Positions 1 through 6,687 are shown, counted from the first letter of the stretch. The stretch: 11,498 nt of DNA from Anaerolineales bacterium UBA5797 (GCA_002418205.1 DIDP01000035.1:1-11498); one strand, 5' to 3'. Numbers and translations: made by a program. Notes: generated by a model from the sequence alone, not told the origin.

Positions 1-73
1 TCTCATTTTTGGCGAAGGTATTGTATATTAGAGCCTTTTAATAACCGCAACAAAAATCCAGCGCTTTAAGAAC

Positions 74-283
74 CTATACGGTGACCTTTGTTACGAGGTT
101 CTGCAAAAGTTTTTGGGTAGCCAGGGAAATCTCATCGATGGCATTCTCAAACACCTCCTGATTCGCCTTCGATGGTTTCCGGTACCCGCTGATCTTCCTC
201 ACGTACTGCAACGCCGCGGCACGGATCTCCTCTTCCGTGGCGGGGACTTCCATATTACGTAGGGTCTTGATGCTTCTGCACAT
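74..283 (-). CDS. DUF2277 family small protein, function unknown
   Basis: This 69-residue protein begins MCRSIKTLRN and carries the blocks PATEEEIRAAALQYVRK (residues 14-30) and ISGYRKPSKAN (31-41), which I recognise as the DUF2277 signature. No function is established for the family as far as I know. It has no signal peptide or membrane segment and looks like a small, charged, mostly helical cytoplasmic protein. The start is well supported: the sequence GAGGAA lies just upstream and overlaps the stop codon of the membrane cyclase gene, only 6 bases away, so the two are probably co-transcribed and translationally coupled. From memory, family members usually continue about 15 residues further with a charged, Arg/Lys/Ala-rich tail. 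This one stops at LVTKVTV with a TAG codon, and the two other forward frames beyond do not restore such a tail. Family call is firm; function is unknown. Confidence 0.85.
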   Translation of the reverse strand: MCRSIKTLRNMEVPATEEEIRAAALQYVRKISGYRKPSKANQEVFENAIDEISLATQKLLQNLVTKVTV

Positions 284-285
284 GG

Positions 286-291
286 TTCCTC
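286..291 (-). promoter_or_regulatory. Ribosome-binding site of DUF2277 overlapping the cyclase stop codon
   Basis: On the minus strand the sequence reads GTGAGGAACCATG. The TGA inside it is the cyclase stop codon and the GAGGAA is the Shine-Dalgarno element for the DUF2277 start. This geometry implies translational coupling of the two genes (inference). Confidence 0.6.
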
Positions 292-1576
292 ACTTTCTTT
301 TCGGCTTTTCAGCGATCAGGTGCCAGACCTCCATCTGTCCCTTGCCTTTGACAGGGATCCAGCCGATATATTCGCACTCGAAATCATCCTTGAGCAGCTC
401 ATGGGTCGCGCGTGTGATCTGGATCCTTCCGCCCTGCCCGTGACTCTCCATGCGGCTGGCGGTGTTGACGGTATCACCCCAGATGGCGTAATAGTATTTT
501 TTGCGACCGATCACGCCCCCGATGAGCGAACCCGAATTCAGCCCAATGCGGATGTTGAGCCGATGCTCACCGCCAAGGAACTCCTCCCGCTTCACATAAT
601 CCAGCATATCGAACGCCAGCCGCGCCAGGACCTTCGCATGATCGGGTCGCGGCGTGGGGACGCCTGCCGCCACCATATAACCATCGCCCGCCACCTGGAT
701 CTTTTCCACGCCATACTTATCCACAAGCTCGTCGAAGTGCGAGAACATATCGTTCAACATGTTCACAACCGCGTGCGGGTCGAAACTTGCCGAGATCGGC
801 GTGAAGTCCACGATGTCCGCGAACAGCACGCTGGTTGAATCGAATTCTTCTGCAATGACGCCGTTGCTCTGCTTGAGTTTCTCGGCGATACGTTCGGGCA
901 AAATATTGAAGAGCAGTTTGTCGGACTGGTCGCGCTGCATCGTGATGGTGAACTTTTGCAGAAAATCGCGGCGCGTATATCGCTCCAGAGTATAGCTTGT
1001 GAACATGCCGATCACGTTCGCGCCCAGGAAGAAGAAATTGTGCATGATGAAGATCACGGTGCCGGTCTCGGTCTCCAGCAACTGCTTGATCGCAATGGTG
1101 GCATATTCATACCCCACCATGATGATCAGGTTTGCCAGCACAGCATACCAGAAACGCATACGCAACAGGCCATACCCCCACATGGAAATCAGGATCAGAC
1201 CGGTAAAATAGAACCGATTCCCGAACTCAACTTCGCGTGTGATCGCGATCATGGCAACGATCCCCAACCCGGACACGGCGACGGCAACGCACATCAACAC
1301 CTGGAGATATTTTTGAAGGTTGGCAATGTAGCTCGTTGCAAAGACAAGGATGGTCACCGGCGCAACGATGATATACCGTATGAACCAGACCGTATCCTTC
1401 GAGAGGGGAACAGCGTAGATATCCAGGATCCCAAACAGGGAATACAGGAACAGCCCCAACACCAGGGCGATGCGGGTGGAAGACCGCGTGCTCCTGTGAT
1501 AGTCCACACGGAATTGCTTTTCGATCTCTTCGGGGAAACGCAGTCTGTTAGTTTGTGCGTAGAGGGATTCGTTCAT
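290..1576 (-). CDS. Six-helix membrane class III adenylate/guanylate cyclase
   Basis: This 428-residue protein should make a cyclic nucleotide from ATP or GTP at the inner face of the membrane. Six hydrophobic segments lie at about residues 36-55, 62-82, 91-112, 121-141, 143-165 and 173-195, followed by a helical linker (about 199-243, including LLFNILPERIAEKLK) and one class III catalytic domain (about 247-420). This is the layout of mycobacterial Rv1625c, which works as a homodimer. Visible catalytic residues are the two metal-binding aspartates D254 (LFADIVDFT) and D298 (QVAGDGYM) and the transition-state pair N371 and R375 (TVNTASRME). The two positions that normally choose the base are unusual: the expected Lys (Glu in guanylate cyclases) is Q294, and the expected Asp (Cys in guanylate cyclases) is A364. 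Substrate is therefore uncertain. The ATG start at 1576 gives an N-terminal cytoplasmic stretch of about 35 residues; AAAGG about 12 bases upstream is only a weak ribosome-binding site. The gene follows holB after 76 bases and is tightly followed by DUF2277. No cyclic-nucleotide receptor is visible in the window. Confidence 0.9.
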   Translation of the reverse strand: MNESLYAQTNRLRFPEEIEKQFRVDYHRSTRSSTRIALVLGLFLYSLFGILDIYAVPLSKDTVWFIRYIIVAPVTILVFATSYIANLQKYLQVLMCVAVAVSGLGIVAMIAITREVEFGNRFYFTGLILISMWGYGLLRMRFWYAVLANLIIMVGYEYATIAIKQLLETETGTVIFIMHNFFFLGANVIGMFTSYTLERYTRRDFLQKFTITMQRDQSDKLLFNILPERIAEKLKQSNGVIAEEFDSTSVLFADIVDFTPISASFDPHAVVNMLNDMFSHFDELVDKYGVEKIQVAGDGYMVAAGVPTPRPDHAKVLARLAFDMLDYVKREEFLGGEHRLNIRIGLNSGSLIGGVIGRKKYYYAIWGDTVNTASRMESHGQGGRIQITRATHELLKDDFECEYIGWIPVKGKGQMEVWHLIAEKPKRK

Positions 1577-1652
1577 AATTTCGACAAACCTTTAAAATCG
1601 ACTCGCGGAATATCATTTACGGGATGGCATCGGTATTATGAATGCAGTTCCA

Positions 1653-2642
1653 TTAAACCTTCGGCAGATCCAGCAAGAGGACCTCCGTCAGCAATCGCGG
1701 ATTGACGTTCTTTTCCATCTTCTCCAAAGCAGCCTCAAGATTGCTCACAACAGACCGGGCAGAGGACAAATTCAATTGGCTCGCGAGGTCTTCGATCTCC
1801 ACATTACGGTCCACGTTCACCAGCGGAGTCTCAGCCTGGGCGGTGCGCAGCATCACATCGCGCCAGTACGAAAGCCAGAAGGTCACTGCCTGCCGCAGGG
1901 AGTCCTTGTCGCGGGAAAGTTTTTCGGCATAGGCGAACTTTTCCACGCGCGAAGCGGATAGCATCTTCAGCAGGTCATCCAGGCGTTCCTCGCGTTTTTC
2001 CAGGAGCGAATCATCCTCGACCAAACGCCGCGCATAACCGGGGCGTCCGCCGGAGATATGGGAGAGCAACTTTGCCCTTCCACTTTCCACGCCACGGCTT
2101 TCCAGGTCCTTCGCGACCGCCTCCCATTTCAAGGGTCTCAAACGCAACACCTCACATCGTGAAACGATGGTGGGCAATAACTGTTCGGGATTATCGGCGG
2201 TCAATATCAGCACCGCATAGGAGGGAGCCTCCTCGAGCGTTTTCAACAGCGCATTCGACGCATTGTCGTTGGCTTCCTGAAATCGCAGGAACAATGCCAC
2301 GCGATACTTCGACATGTACGGTTTGAGGGTCAGGGTCTTGCGCGCTTCGCGGATCTGGTCCACTTTCAAGACGCCGCCTTCGGATTCAGCCTGGATGATG
2401 GTCAGGTCTGCGTGCTGCATGGCTTCGATCTGTTTGCAATCGCGGCACGTCCCGCACGGGATGCCCGCCTCCAAGGGTGTCTGGCAGTTCAAAGCCTGGG
2501 CGAAGCGCAAAGCCAGGGTACGGCGCCCCAGACCTGGGGGTCCGGAAAAAAGATACGCATGGCGCGTCGTCCCGCTGGCGGCATGTTTCTTTAGCATGTC
2601 CACAGCCCATTCGTGCCCGATCAGGTTCCAGTTACTGTTCAT
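1653..2642 (-). CDS. holB: DNA polymerase III clamp loader, delta prime subunit
   Basis: This 329-residue AAA+ protein is the delta prime subunit of the clamp loader, which opens the sliding clamp and places it on primed DNA. Seen in order: NLIGHEWAVDML near the N-terminus; a degenerate Walker A, GPPGLGRRT (34-42), in which the catalytic Lys position is Arg; a four-cysteine zinc module C53, C63, C66, C69; a degenerate Walker B (RVALFLRF) followed by NALLKTLEEAP (130-140); and the sensor SRC motif (161-163). Loss of both Walker functions with retention of SRC is typical of delta prime, and separates it from the ATPase subunit DnaX, which is also much longer. The frame stays open upstream into rsgA, but homology begins at MNSNWNLIG, so I place the start at 2642. 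That leaves 13 bases after the rsgA stop. No strong ribosome-binding site is visible there, suggesting coupling to rsgA translation. The C-terminal helical domain ends in a TAA at 1653. Confidence 0.88.
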   Translation of the reverse strand: MNSNWNLIGHEWAVDMLKKHAASGTTRHAYLFSGPPGLGRRTLALRFAQALNCQTPLEAGIPCGTCRDCKQIEAMQHADLTIIQAESEGGVLKVDQIREARKTLTLKPYMSKYRVALFLRFQEANDNASNALLKTLEEAPSYAVLILTADNPEQLLPTIVSRCEVLRLRPLKWEAVAKDLESRGVESGRAKLLSHISGGRPGYARRLVEDDSLLEKREERLDDLLKMLSASRVEKFAYAEKLSRDKDSLRQAVTFWLSYWRDVMLRTAQAETPLVNVDRNVEIEDLASQLNLSSARSVVSNLEAALEKMEKNVNPRLLTEVLLLDLPKV

Positions 2643-2655
2643 CAGCGTCCAGTGG

Positions 2656-3564
2656 TCAGTCTTCGCCTGCGCGGAGGCGCAGATAAGAGTCGTACCGTTC
2701 CGGGTGAATTTTACCTTCATCCAGGGCGCGACGCACGGCGCAACCCGGCTCATGGATGTGCGTGCAATCGCTGAACTGGCAGTGCGCCACAAGCTCGCGC
2801 AGCTCGGGGAAATATGCGTCCATCTCCTCCGGCTCGGTATCCCACAAAGCCAGCGACTTCCACCCCGGCGTATCGGCAACATACCCGCCGCCCTCGAGCG
2901 CGAACATCTCACGCGTAACGGTGGTGTGCCTGCCCTTGTCCAGAGCCTTGCTGATCTCGCCCACTTCAAGCTCGAGTTTGGGATGAAGCACATTCAACAG
3001 GCTCGATTTGCCAACGCCGCTCGGTCCTGCGAACGCACTGATCTTTCCAGCCAGCGCGCTTTGCAATTCGTCCAACCCGGCGCCTGTTTTGATTGAGGTG
3101 AAAATGACACGATATCCGATCGATTCATACAAGCCAAAGATCTCGTGCGCATCCTCCACAAGATCGATCTTGTTGGCAACGATGATCGCCGGCACTTCCT
3201 GTTTCTCCGCGATGACGAGATAGCGGTCGAGCATCCTGAGTTTTGGCTTCGGATGCGCACATGCGAAGACGAAGACCGCCTGATCGGGATTCGCCAACAA
3301 CACCTGCTGATACTCACCCTGGGGCCTCGGGTCGAGCCGGACGATGGCCTGCTTCCGTTCTTCGACCTCTTCGATCACCCCGCTCCCATCCGTTAAAACC
3401 GTGACCGTGACGCGGTCGCCGAGCGCGGCAATATCGCCGGTGGCGCGTCCCTGCTTCAGCTTGCCGCGCAGTTGACAAACAATAAAGCCCTGACCGGTTT
3501 CGACGGTAAAGAAACCGGACTGGGCTTTGATGATCAAACCATGTAAAGAAATTTCGTTTGTCAA
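2656..3564 (-). CDS. rsgA: Small ribosomal subunit biogenesis GTPase RsgA
   Basis: RsgA is a circularly permuted GTPase that checks late assembly of the 30S subunit near the decoding centre. The 302 residues show an N-terminal OB-fold (about 1-70) and then the GTPase motifs in permuted order: G4 NKID (131-134), G5 around SIKTG (157-161), G1 GPSGVGKSS (180-188), G2 threonines in GRHTTVTRE (211-219), and G3 DTPG (231-234). A C-terminal zinc module follows, with ligands C262, C267, H269 and C275 in HCQFSDCTHIHEPGC. The length is normal for the family. The start codon is TTG; no in-frame ATG or GTG lies between the upstream stop and this point, and GGAT sits about 6 bases before it. A three-codon out-of-frame ATG reading frame ends across this TTG. 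The gene follows the penicillin-binding protein by 36 bases and precedes holB by 13, so a shared transcript is likely. Identification is secure; the exact start is slightly less so. Confidence 0.93.
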   Translation of the reverse strand: MTNEISLHGLIIKAQSGFFTVETGQGFIVCQLRGKLKQGRATGDIAALGDRVTVTVLTDGSGVIEEVEERKQAIVRLDPRPQGEYQQVLLANPDQAVFVFACAHPKPKLRMLDRYLVIAEKQEVPAIIVANKIDLVEDAHEIFGLYESIGYRVIFTSIKTGAGLDELQSALAGKISAFAGPSGVGKSSLLNVLHPKLELEVGEISKALDKGRHTTVTREMFALEGGGYVADTPGWKSLALWDTEPEEMDAYFPELRELVAHCQFSDCTHIHEPGCAVRRALDEGKIHPERYDSYLRLRAGED

Positions 3565-3600
3565 ATATTCATCCGTGTAGACTTATGAGGTTTTGTTCCA

Positions 3601-5844
3601 TTACGGTCTCGGCGTCTTCGTTGGGATGCCACCGAGCGGCGTGGGGGTGCGCGTCACACCGAAGTTGGATTCGAACCAATAGAAGGTCTGCGGTGCGCCG
3701 AAATAGTACGTTTCCACGATCCGCTTGAAGACCGGCGCAGCATAATCGGACCCTTCCCCCGCGTTCTCGAGGATGACCGCAATGGCAATATCCGGCAGAC
3801 CCGTGCTCTCGCTCGCCATGGTGTAACCGGCAAACCAGGCGTGAGGCTTGCCGCTTCCCGATTCCGCCGTGCCCGTTTTACCCGCAGCAGGGATCTGCAA
3901 GCCGCGCAAACGGAAGTTGGCTGTTCCGCGCGGGTCGCGTACCACGTTGATCATCGCCTCCCTGATGACATCCAGGCGGAAGGGCTGGACCGGCAAGGTG
4001 CCGCGCGCTTCCGGCTTGAAGAGCTGCGTGGACGGACCGCCATCCACCGGCTCGACCTTCTCCACCAATTGCGGTCGGTACAACGTGCCGCCGTTGCCCA
4101 ACGCGGCAGTGAACATCGCAACCTGCAGAGGCGTCACCAACACATCGCCCTGACCGATGGCTTGATTGACCACTTCCTCAACATTGGTATGGTCGTTGAT
4201 CTGCCCGGCTTCCTCGGGGATCTGTTCGATGCCCGTCGGCTGTCCCAGACCGAACGCACGCGCCATGTTGGCGATGTCGGTGCTGCGGTTGTTCTGATAA
4301 AGTGTATAACCGATCTCCCAGAAGAGCGGGTTGCAGGAGCGCGTCAGCCCTTCACCCAGGGTGAGCAAACCGGATGGAACGCTGTCGCTGGTATTACATT
4401 CCTGACCCGCCGCCAGTCGGTCCTGGCAATGCTGGTAGGTCCAGTCATAGCGGATCCGGTCCGGGAGACGTGTCCAGTCGTATTTGCAATCATAAGTGTA
4501 TTCAGGGACGAACAAGCCGCTTTCCATGCTCGCCGCCATGGTGATGATCTTGAACACCGAACCAAGCGGGTATTGTCCCTGGGCGGCACGGTTGACGAGC
4601 GGCTGGTTGGTGCTGTTGAACAATTCCGTAAGCAGTGAGTTGTTCGGGTTCTCGGGCGAGAACAGGTTCGAGTCAAACGTTGGCGAGGAAGCCATCGCAA
4701 GGACGCGGCCCGTATCGAGTTCGATCACAACCGCCGCGCCTGTGAATCCCTCAATGGCTTTCTGCGTGTAATACTGGAGGTTGTCGTCGATGGTCAGATA
4801 GACCGAGTCAGCGGGCTTCGGCGCGGATTCGCCGACACGCGTCACGATCTGACCTGTGGCTGGATTCACAACATATAATGTGCCGCCATGCTCGCCCGCC
4901 AGATAATCCTCCGCCCATTGCTCGATCCCTGCCGCGCCCACACGTTCATCGCCCGCGTATCCCTGGCGGCGATATTCCTCCAGATTTTCCTGCGAAATGA
5001 ACTGGGTATAACCGATAATATTCGAACCGACACCCTGTTCGAAATAATAACGGGATTTGTACGGAGTCCACTGCAAGCCACTGGGAGCGATGCTCCGGAT
5101 GCGCGCCGATTCCTGCTCAGAAGCCTCGCATAGGGGAATGGCAAAGAAGTCCGGTGTGTTGATGATCTCTTCACCCAATGCCTCGGGGCTGACCCCGCAC
5201 AACCGCCAGACCTCGGATACCAACGTGCCAAAACTTTCATCCGTCACGTTGCCGGGAATGATGCTGAAAGCGTAAGCGTCCGATTGCGCCACCAGTACAT
5301 CACCATCCTTGTCGTAGATGTTGCCGCGGGATGGAACACTGTAATCCATCCGCAGGACATTCCCTCCCGCCAGTTCCGGCAGGATGAGGGATTCGTCCCA
5401 TTGCAGTTTCCACTCGTTGTTCTCCAGCGTAAAGCGCGCGATCATCTCACGCTGGATCTCACCCACCAGCGCCGTGTGATAGGTGACACGATAGGCAAGT
5501 TCCGCGGAATAGGGATTCACGAGCGAAGAAAGGATCTCGTAATCGAATGAACCGGCGCTCATGTTGTTCAGCGCGTCGCGGTTGCGTTTGGCAAAATCCT
5601 CGAGTGTGACCGCATCCCGCGTGACCTTGCTAAGGATGCCATACATGGTGTTGTAATCATCCACTTTGTAGGCATCGAGATACGCCGAAAGGGTCGCGTT
5701 CACATCCGGCGTCGAGACGATTGTCACACTGGGAGGCGGCAGCGGGGTCTCGGTTGGGAAGCCGGGGACGGCGATCCCATTCGAGCCGCAGGCGCTCAGG
5801 AACACCATGATAACGATGAGATTTAACCAACGAAGAAATTTCAT
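3601..5844 (-). CDS. Class B penicillin-binding protein (transpeptidase), lipoprotein with MecA-like N-terminal domain
   Basis: This 747-residue protein is a D,D-transpeptidase that cross-links peptidoglycan outside the cell membrane. The N-terminus (MKFLRWLNLIVIMVFLSAC) is a lipoprotein signal with lipobox LSAC, so C19 would be lipidated. A Pro/Thr linker (about 25-42) follows, then an NTF2-like MecA-type domain (about 46-155, ending in NEWKLQWDESLILPEL), a dimerisation domain opened by RGNIYDKDGDVLV (173-185), and the transpeptidase domain. Active-site motifs are SVFK (S429 nucleophile, K432), SCN (503-505) and KTG (656-658). The segment between the first two motifs contains cysteines C453, C473 and C483, with C504 in the SCN motif itself; these could form disulfides. 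The tail is Thr/Pro-rich (RTPTPLGG). The frame is open 18 codons further upstream, but that part is made of an inverted repeat; AAAGG six bases before the ATG at 5844 supports this start. It sits between maf and rsgA on one strand. Typical class B enzymes use an uncleaved membrane helix, so the lipobox is notable. The substrate and physiological role (elongation or division) cannot be assigned. Confidence 0.9.
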   Translation of the reverse strand: MKFLRWLNLIVIMVFLSACGSNGIAVPGFPTETPLPPPSVTIVSTPDVNATLSAYLDAYKVDDYNTMYGILSKVTRDAVTLEDFAKRNRDALNNMSAGSFDYEILSSLVNPYSAELAYRVTYHTALVGEIQREMIARFTLENNEWKLQWDESLILPELAGGNVLRMDYSVPSRGNIYDKDGDVLVAQSDAYAFSIIPGNVTDESFGTLVSEVWRLCGVSPEALGEEIINTPDFFAIPLCEASEQESARIRSIAPSGLQWTPYKSRYYFEQGVGSNIIGYTQFISQENLEEYRRQGYAGDERVGAAGIEQWAEDYLAGEHGGTLYVVNPATGQIVTRVGESAPKPADSVYLTIDDNLQYYTQKAIEGFTGAAVVIELDTGRVLAMASSPTFDSNLFSPENPNNSLLTELFNSTNQPLVNRAAQGQYPLGSVFKIITMAASMESGLFVPEYTYDCKYDWTRLPDRIRYDWTYQHCQDRLAAGQECNTSDSVPSGLLTLGEGLTRSCNPLFWEIGYTLYQNNRSTDIANMARAFGLGQPTGIEQIPEEAGQINDHTNVEEVVNQAIGQGDVLVTPLQVAMFTAALGNGGTLYRPQLVEKVEPVDGGPSTQLFKPEARGTLPVQPFRLDVIREAMINVVRDPRGTANFRLRGLQIPAAGKTGTAESGSGKPHAWFAGYTMASESTGLPDIAIAVILENAGEGSDYAAPVFKRIVETYYFGAPQTFYWFESNFGVTRTPTPLGGIPTKTPRP

Positions 5845-5850
5845 TCTTTG

Positions 5851-5855
5851 CCTTT
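5851..5855 (-). promoter_or_regulatory. Ribosome-binding site that fixes the penicillin-binding protein start
   Basis: The minus strand reads GAAAGGCAAAGAATG. AAAGG lies six bases before the ATG at 5844, which begins the lipoprotein signal. The two upstream in-frame ATG codons, at 5898 and 5865, fall in or at the edge of the inverted repeat and would add non-conserved residues. Confidence 0.6.
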
Positions 5856-5864
5856 CAATACTCA

Positions 5865-5903
5865 TGTCATTGCGAGACCTGCCTCGCAGGTCTCGCAATG
5901 ACA
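5865..5903. repeat. Perfect inverted repeat, 18-bp arms with 3-base loop (REP-like)
   Basis: The left arm, 5865-5882, begins TGTCATTGCGAGACCTGC; the loop is CTC (5883-5885); the right arm, 5886-5903, is the exact reverse complement. The element fills most of the 61-base gap between the maf stop codon and the penicillin-binding protein start. As RNA it would form a very stable hairpin on either strand. No run of T follows it on either strand, so it is not a standard intrinsic terminator. The core GTCATTGCGAG resembles short dispersed palindromes I recall from many bacterial genomes, so a REP-like or miniature mobile repeat is my preferred reading. It could also protect mRNA ends or attenuate transcription from maf into the downstream genes. 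Confidence 0.85.
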
Positions 5904-5905
5904 GC

Positions 5906-6544
5906 TTACTTTAAAATGGATTCAAACACCGGACAATCAAATTCCAATAATTTCTGACAATTCGCAGGCACGTCCGCGTTGGGTTCAACTCCCATTTTTC
6001 GCATCAGCCTTGTGACATGACACAACGGCAGGCCCATTACGCTGGCGTAACAACCTTCCATGCCCGCAACCGGACGAAATTCAGGATGCTGGATCGCGTA
6101 CGCACCGGCTTTATCGAGCGGGTCGCCGGTGGCAACGTAAGCCTGGATCTCCTCGTCAGAGTAATCGCGCATGGGCACATCCGTAACGCAGAGATCGGTC
6201 TGGAGGGAGGCATCGCTCGCTCGAAGCAGGGCAATTCCGGTGTAGACCTGATGCGTGCGTCCGCGCAGGCGTCTCAACATCATCGTCGCTTCCGCTTCGT
6301 CCTGAGGTTTGCCGAGGATATCCGATCCGTCCACAACGGTTGTGTCCGCTGCGAGGATCAATTGATCCGGATTGGCATGCACCGCGCGCGCCTTGGTTTC
6401 GGCGAGTCTTAAAACGTAATCGGGCGGGGATTCGTTCTCCAACGGGGTCTCATCCACATCAGCCACCGAGACGACGAAATGCCAGCCCGTCAGCGAAATC
6501 AATTGACGGCGGCGCGGCGAATTGGATGCAAGGATCAAGTTCAC
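5906..6544 (-). CDS. maf: Maf family nucleoside triphosphate pyrophosphatase
   Basis: Maf proteins hydrolyse non-canonical or pyrimidine nucleoside triphosphates (dTTP, UTP or m7GTP, depending on subfamily) to the monophosphate and pyrophosphate, acting as house-cleaning enzymes linked to septum formation. The 212 residues show the family motifs: LASNSPRRRQL (5-15), ETKARAV (49-55), LAADTTVV (64-71) with the putative catalytic Asp D67, ILGKP (76-80), YTG (101-103), DKAGAYAIQ (144-152) and VMGLPL (169-174). A tail of about 25 residues with C196 and C204 extends past the core. I cannot choose between the YhdE-like and YceF-like subfamilies. The frame is open 80 codons further upstream, but homology begins at VNLILASNSP, so the start is the GTG at 6544. 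A TAGAAT box lies only 8 bases upstream and there is no ribosome-binding site, which suggests a leaderless or nearly leaderless mRNA. The gene heads the minus-strand series and diverges from xpt. Confidence 0.9.
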   Translation of the reverse strand: MNLILASNSPRRRQLISLTGWHFVVSVADVDETPLENESPPDYVLRLAETKARAVHANPDQLILAADTTVVDGSDILGKPQDEAEATMMLRRLRGRTHQVYTGIALLRASDASLQTDLCVTDVPMRDYSDEEIQAYVATGDPLDKAGAYAIQHPEFRPVAGMEGCYASVMGLPLCHVTRLMRKMGVEPNADVPANCQKLLEFDCPVFESILK

Positions 6545-6552
6545 GGGTGAGG

Positions 6553-6574
6553 ATTCTAACACAGACCCCCACCC
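6553..6574 (-). promoter_or_regulatory. Putative maf promoter with extended -10 and upstream G-rich block
   Basis: Read on the minus strand: GGGTGGGGGT (6574-6565), six bases, then TAGAAT (6558-6553), directly preceded by TGT, which fits an extended -10 (TGn). The maf GTG start lies 8 bases further on, so transcription would begin at or next to the start codon. No good -35 box is visible. Confidence 0.5.
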
Positions 6575-6644
6575 GCCTTTTCCCATCGAGGACCTTCGGC
6601 GGGCACCTCCCCCAAAGTGCAAATGCATTCCAATCCGCTTTTTT

Positions 6645-6666
6645 GGGTAGGGGGTGGTGGTACAAT
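6645..6666 (+). promoter_or_regulatory. Putative xpt promoter with extended -10 and upstream G-rich block
   Basis: The block GGGTAGGGGGT (6645-6655) is followed by five bases and then TACAAT (6661-6666), directly preceded by TGG, an extended -10. The only candidate -35 is a T-run around 6639-6644. Transcription would start near 6673, giving a leader of about 25 bases before the GTG start of xpt. The arrangement mirrors that of the divergent maf promoter. Confidence 0.55.
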
Positions 6667-6687
6667 GGCGAAAATTTGTCCAGTCAT

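Noticed and set aside
1..73. Terminator after DUF2277
   Set aside because: Only a 6-base AGCGCT palindrome followed by a short T-rich stretch; no convincing stem.
956..1705. Long plus-strand reading frame (249 codons) opposite the cyclase gene
   Set aside because: It lies antisense to a conserved gene, is rich in His/Gln/Asp as expected for a reverse-strand shadow, and matches no family.
2643..2993. 117-codon N-terminal extension of holB into rsgA
   Set aside because: Homology begins at MNSNWNLIG; the extension is an alternative-frame reading of rsgA and is Arg/Ser-rich.
2314..3096. Plus-strand reading frame of 260 codons opposite holB and rsgA
   Set aside because: Antisense shadow crossing two well-supported genes; no recognisable motif.
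3841..4638. Plus-strand reading frame of 265 codons opposite the penicillin-binding protein
   Set aside because: Antisense shadow of the transpeptidase domain; Arg-rich and featureless.
5865..5903. Palindrome as an intrinsic transcription terminator
   Set aside because: No T-run follows the hairpin on either strand; the downstream gene's ribosome-binding site follows closely.
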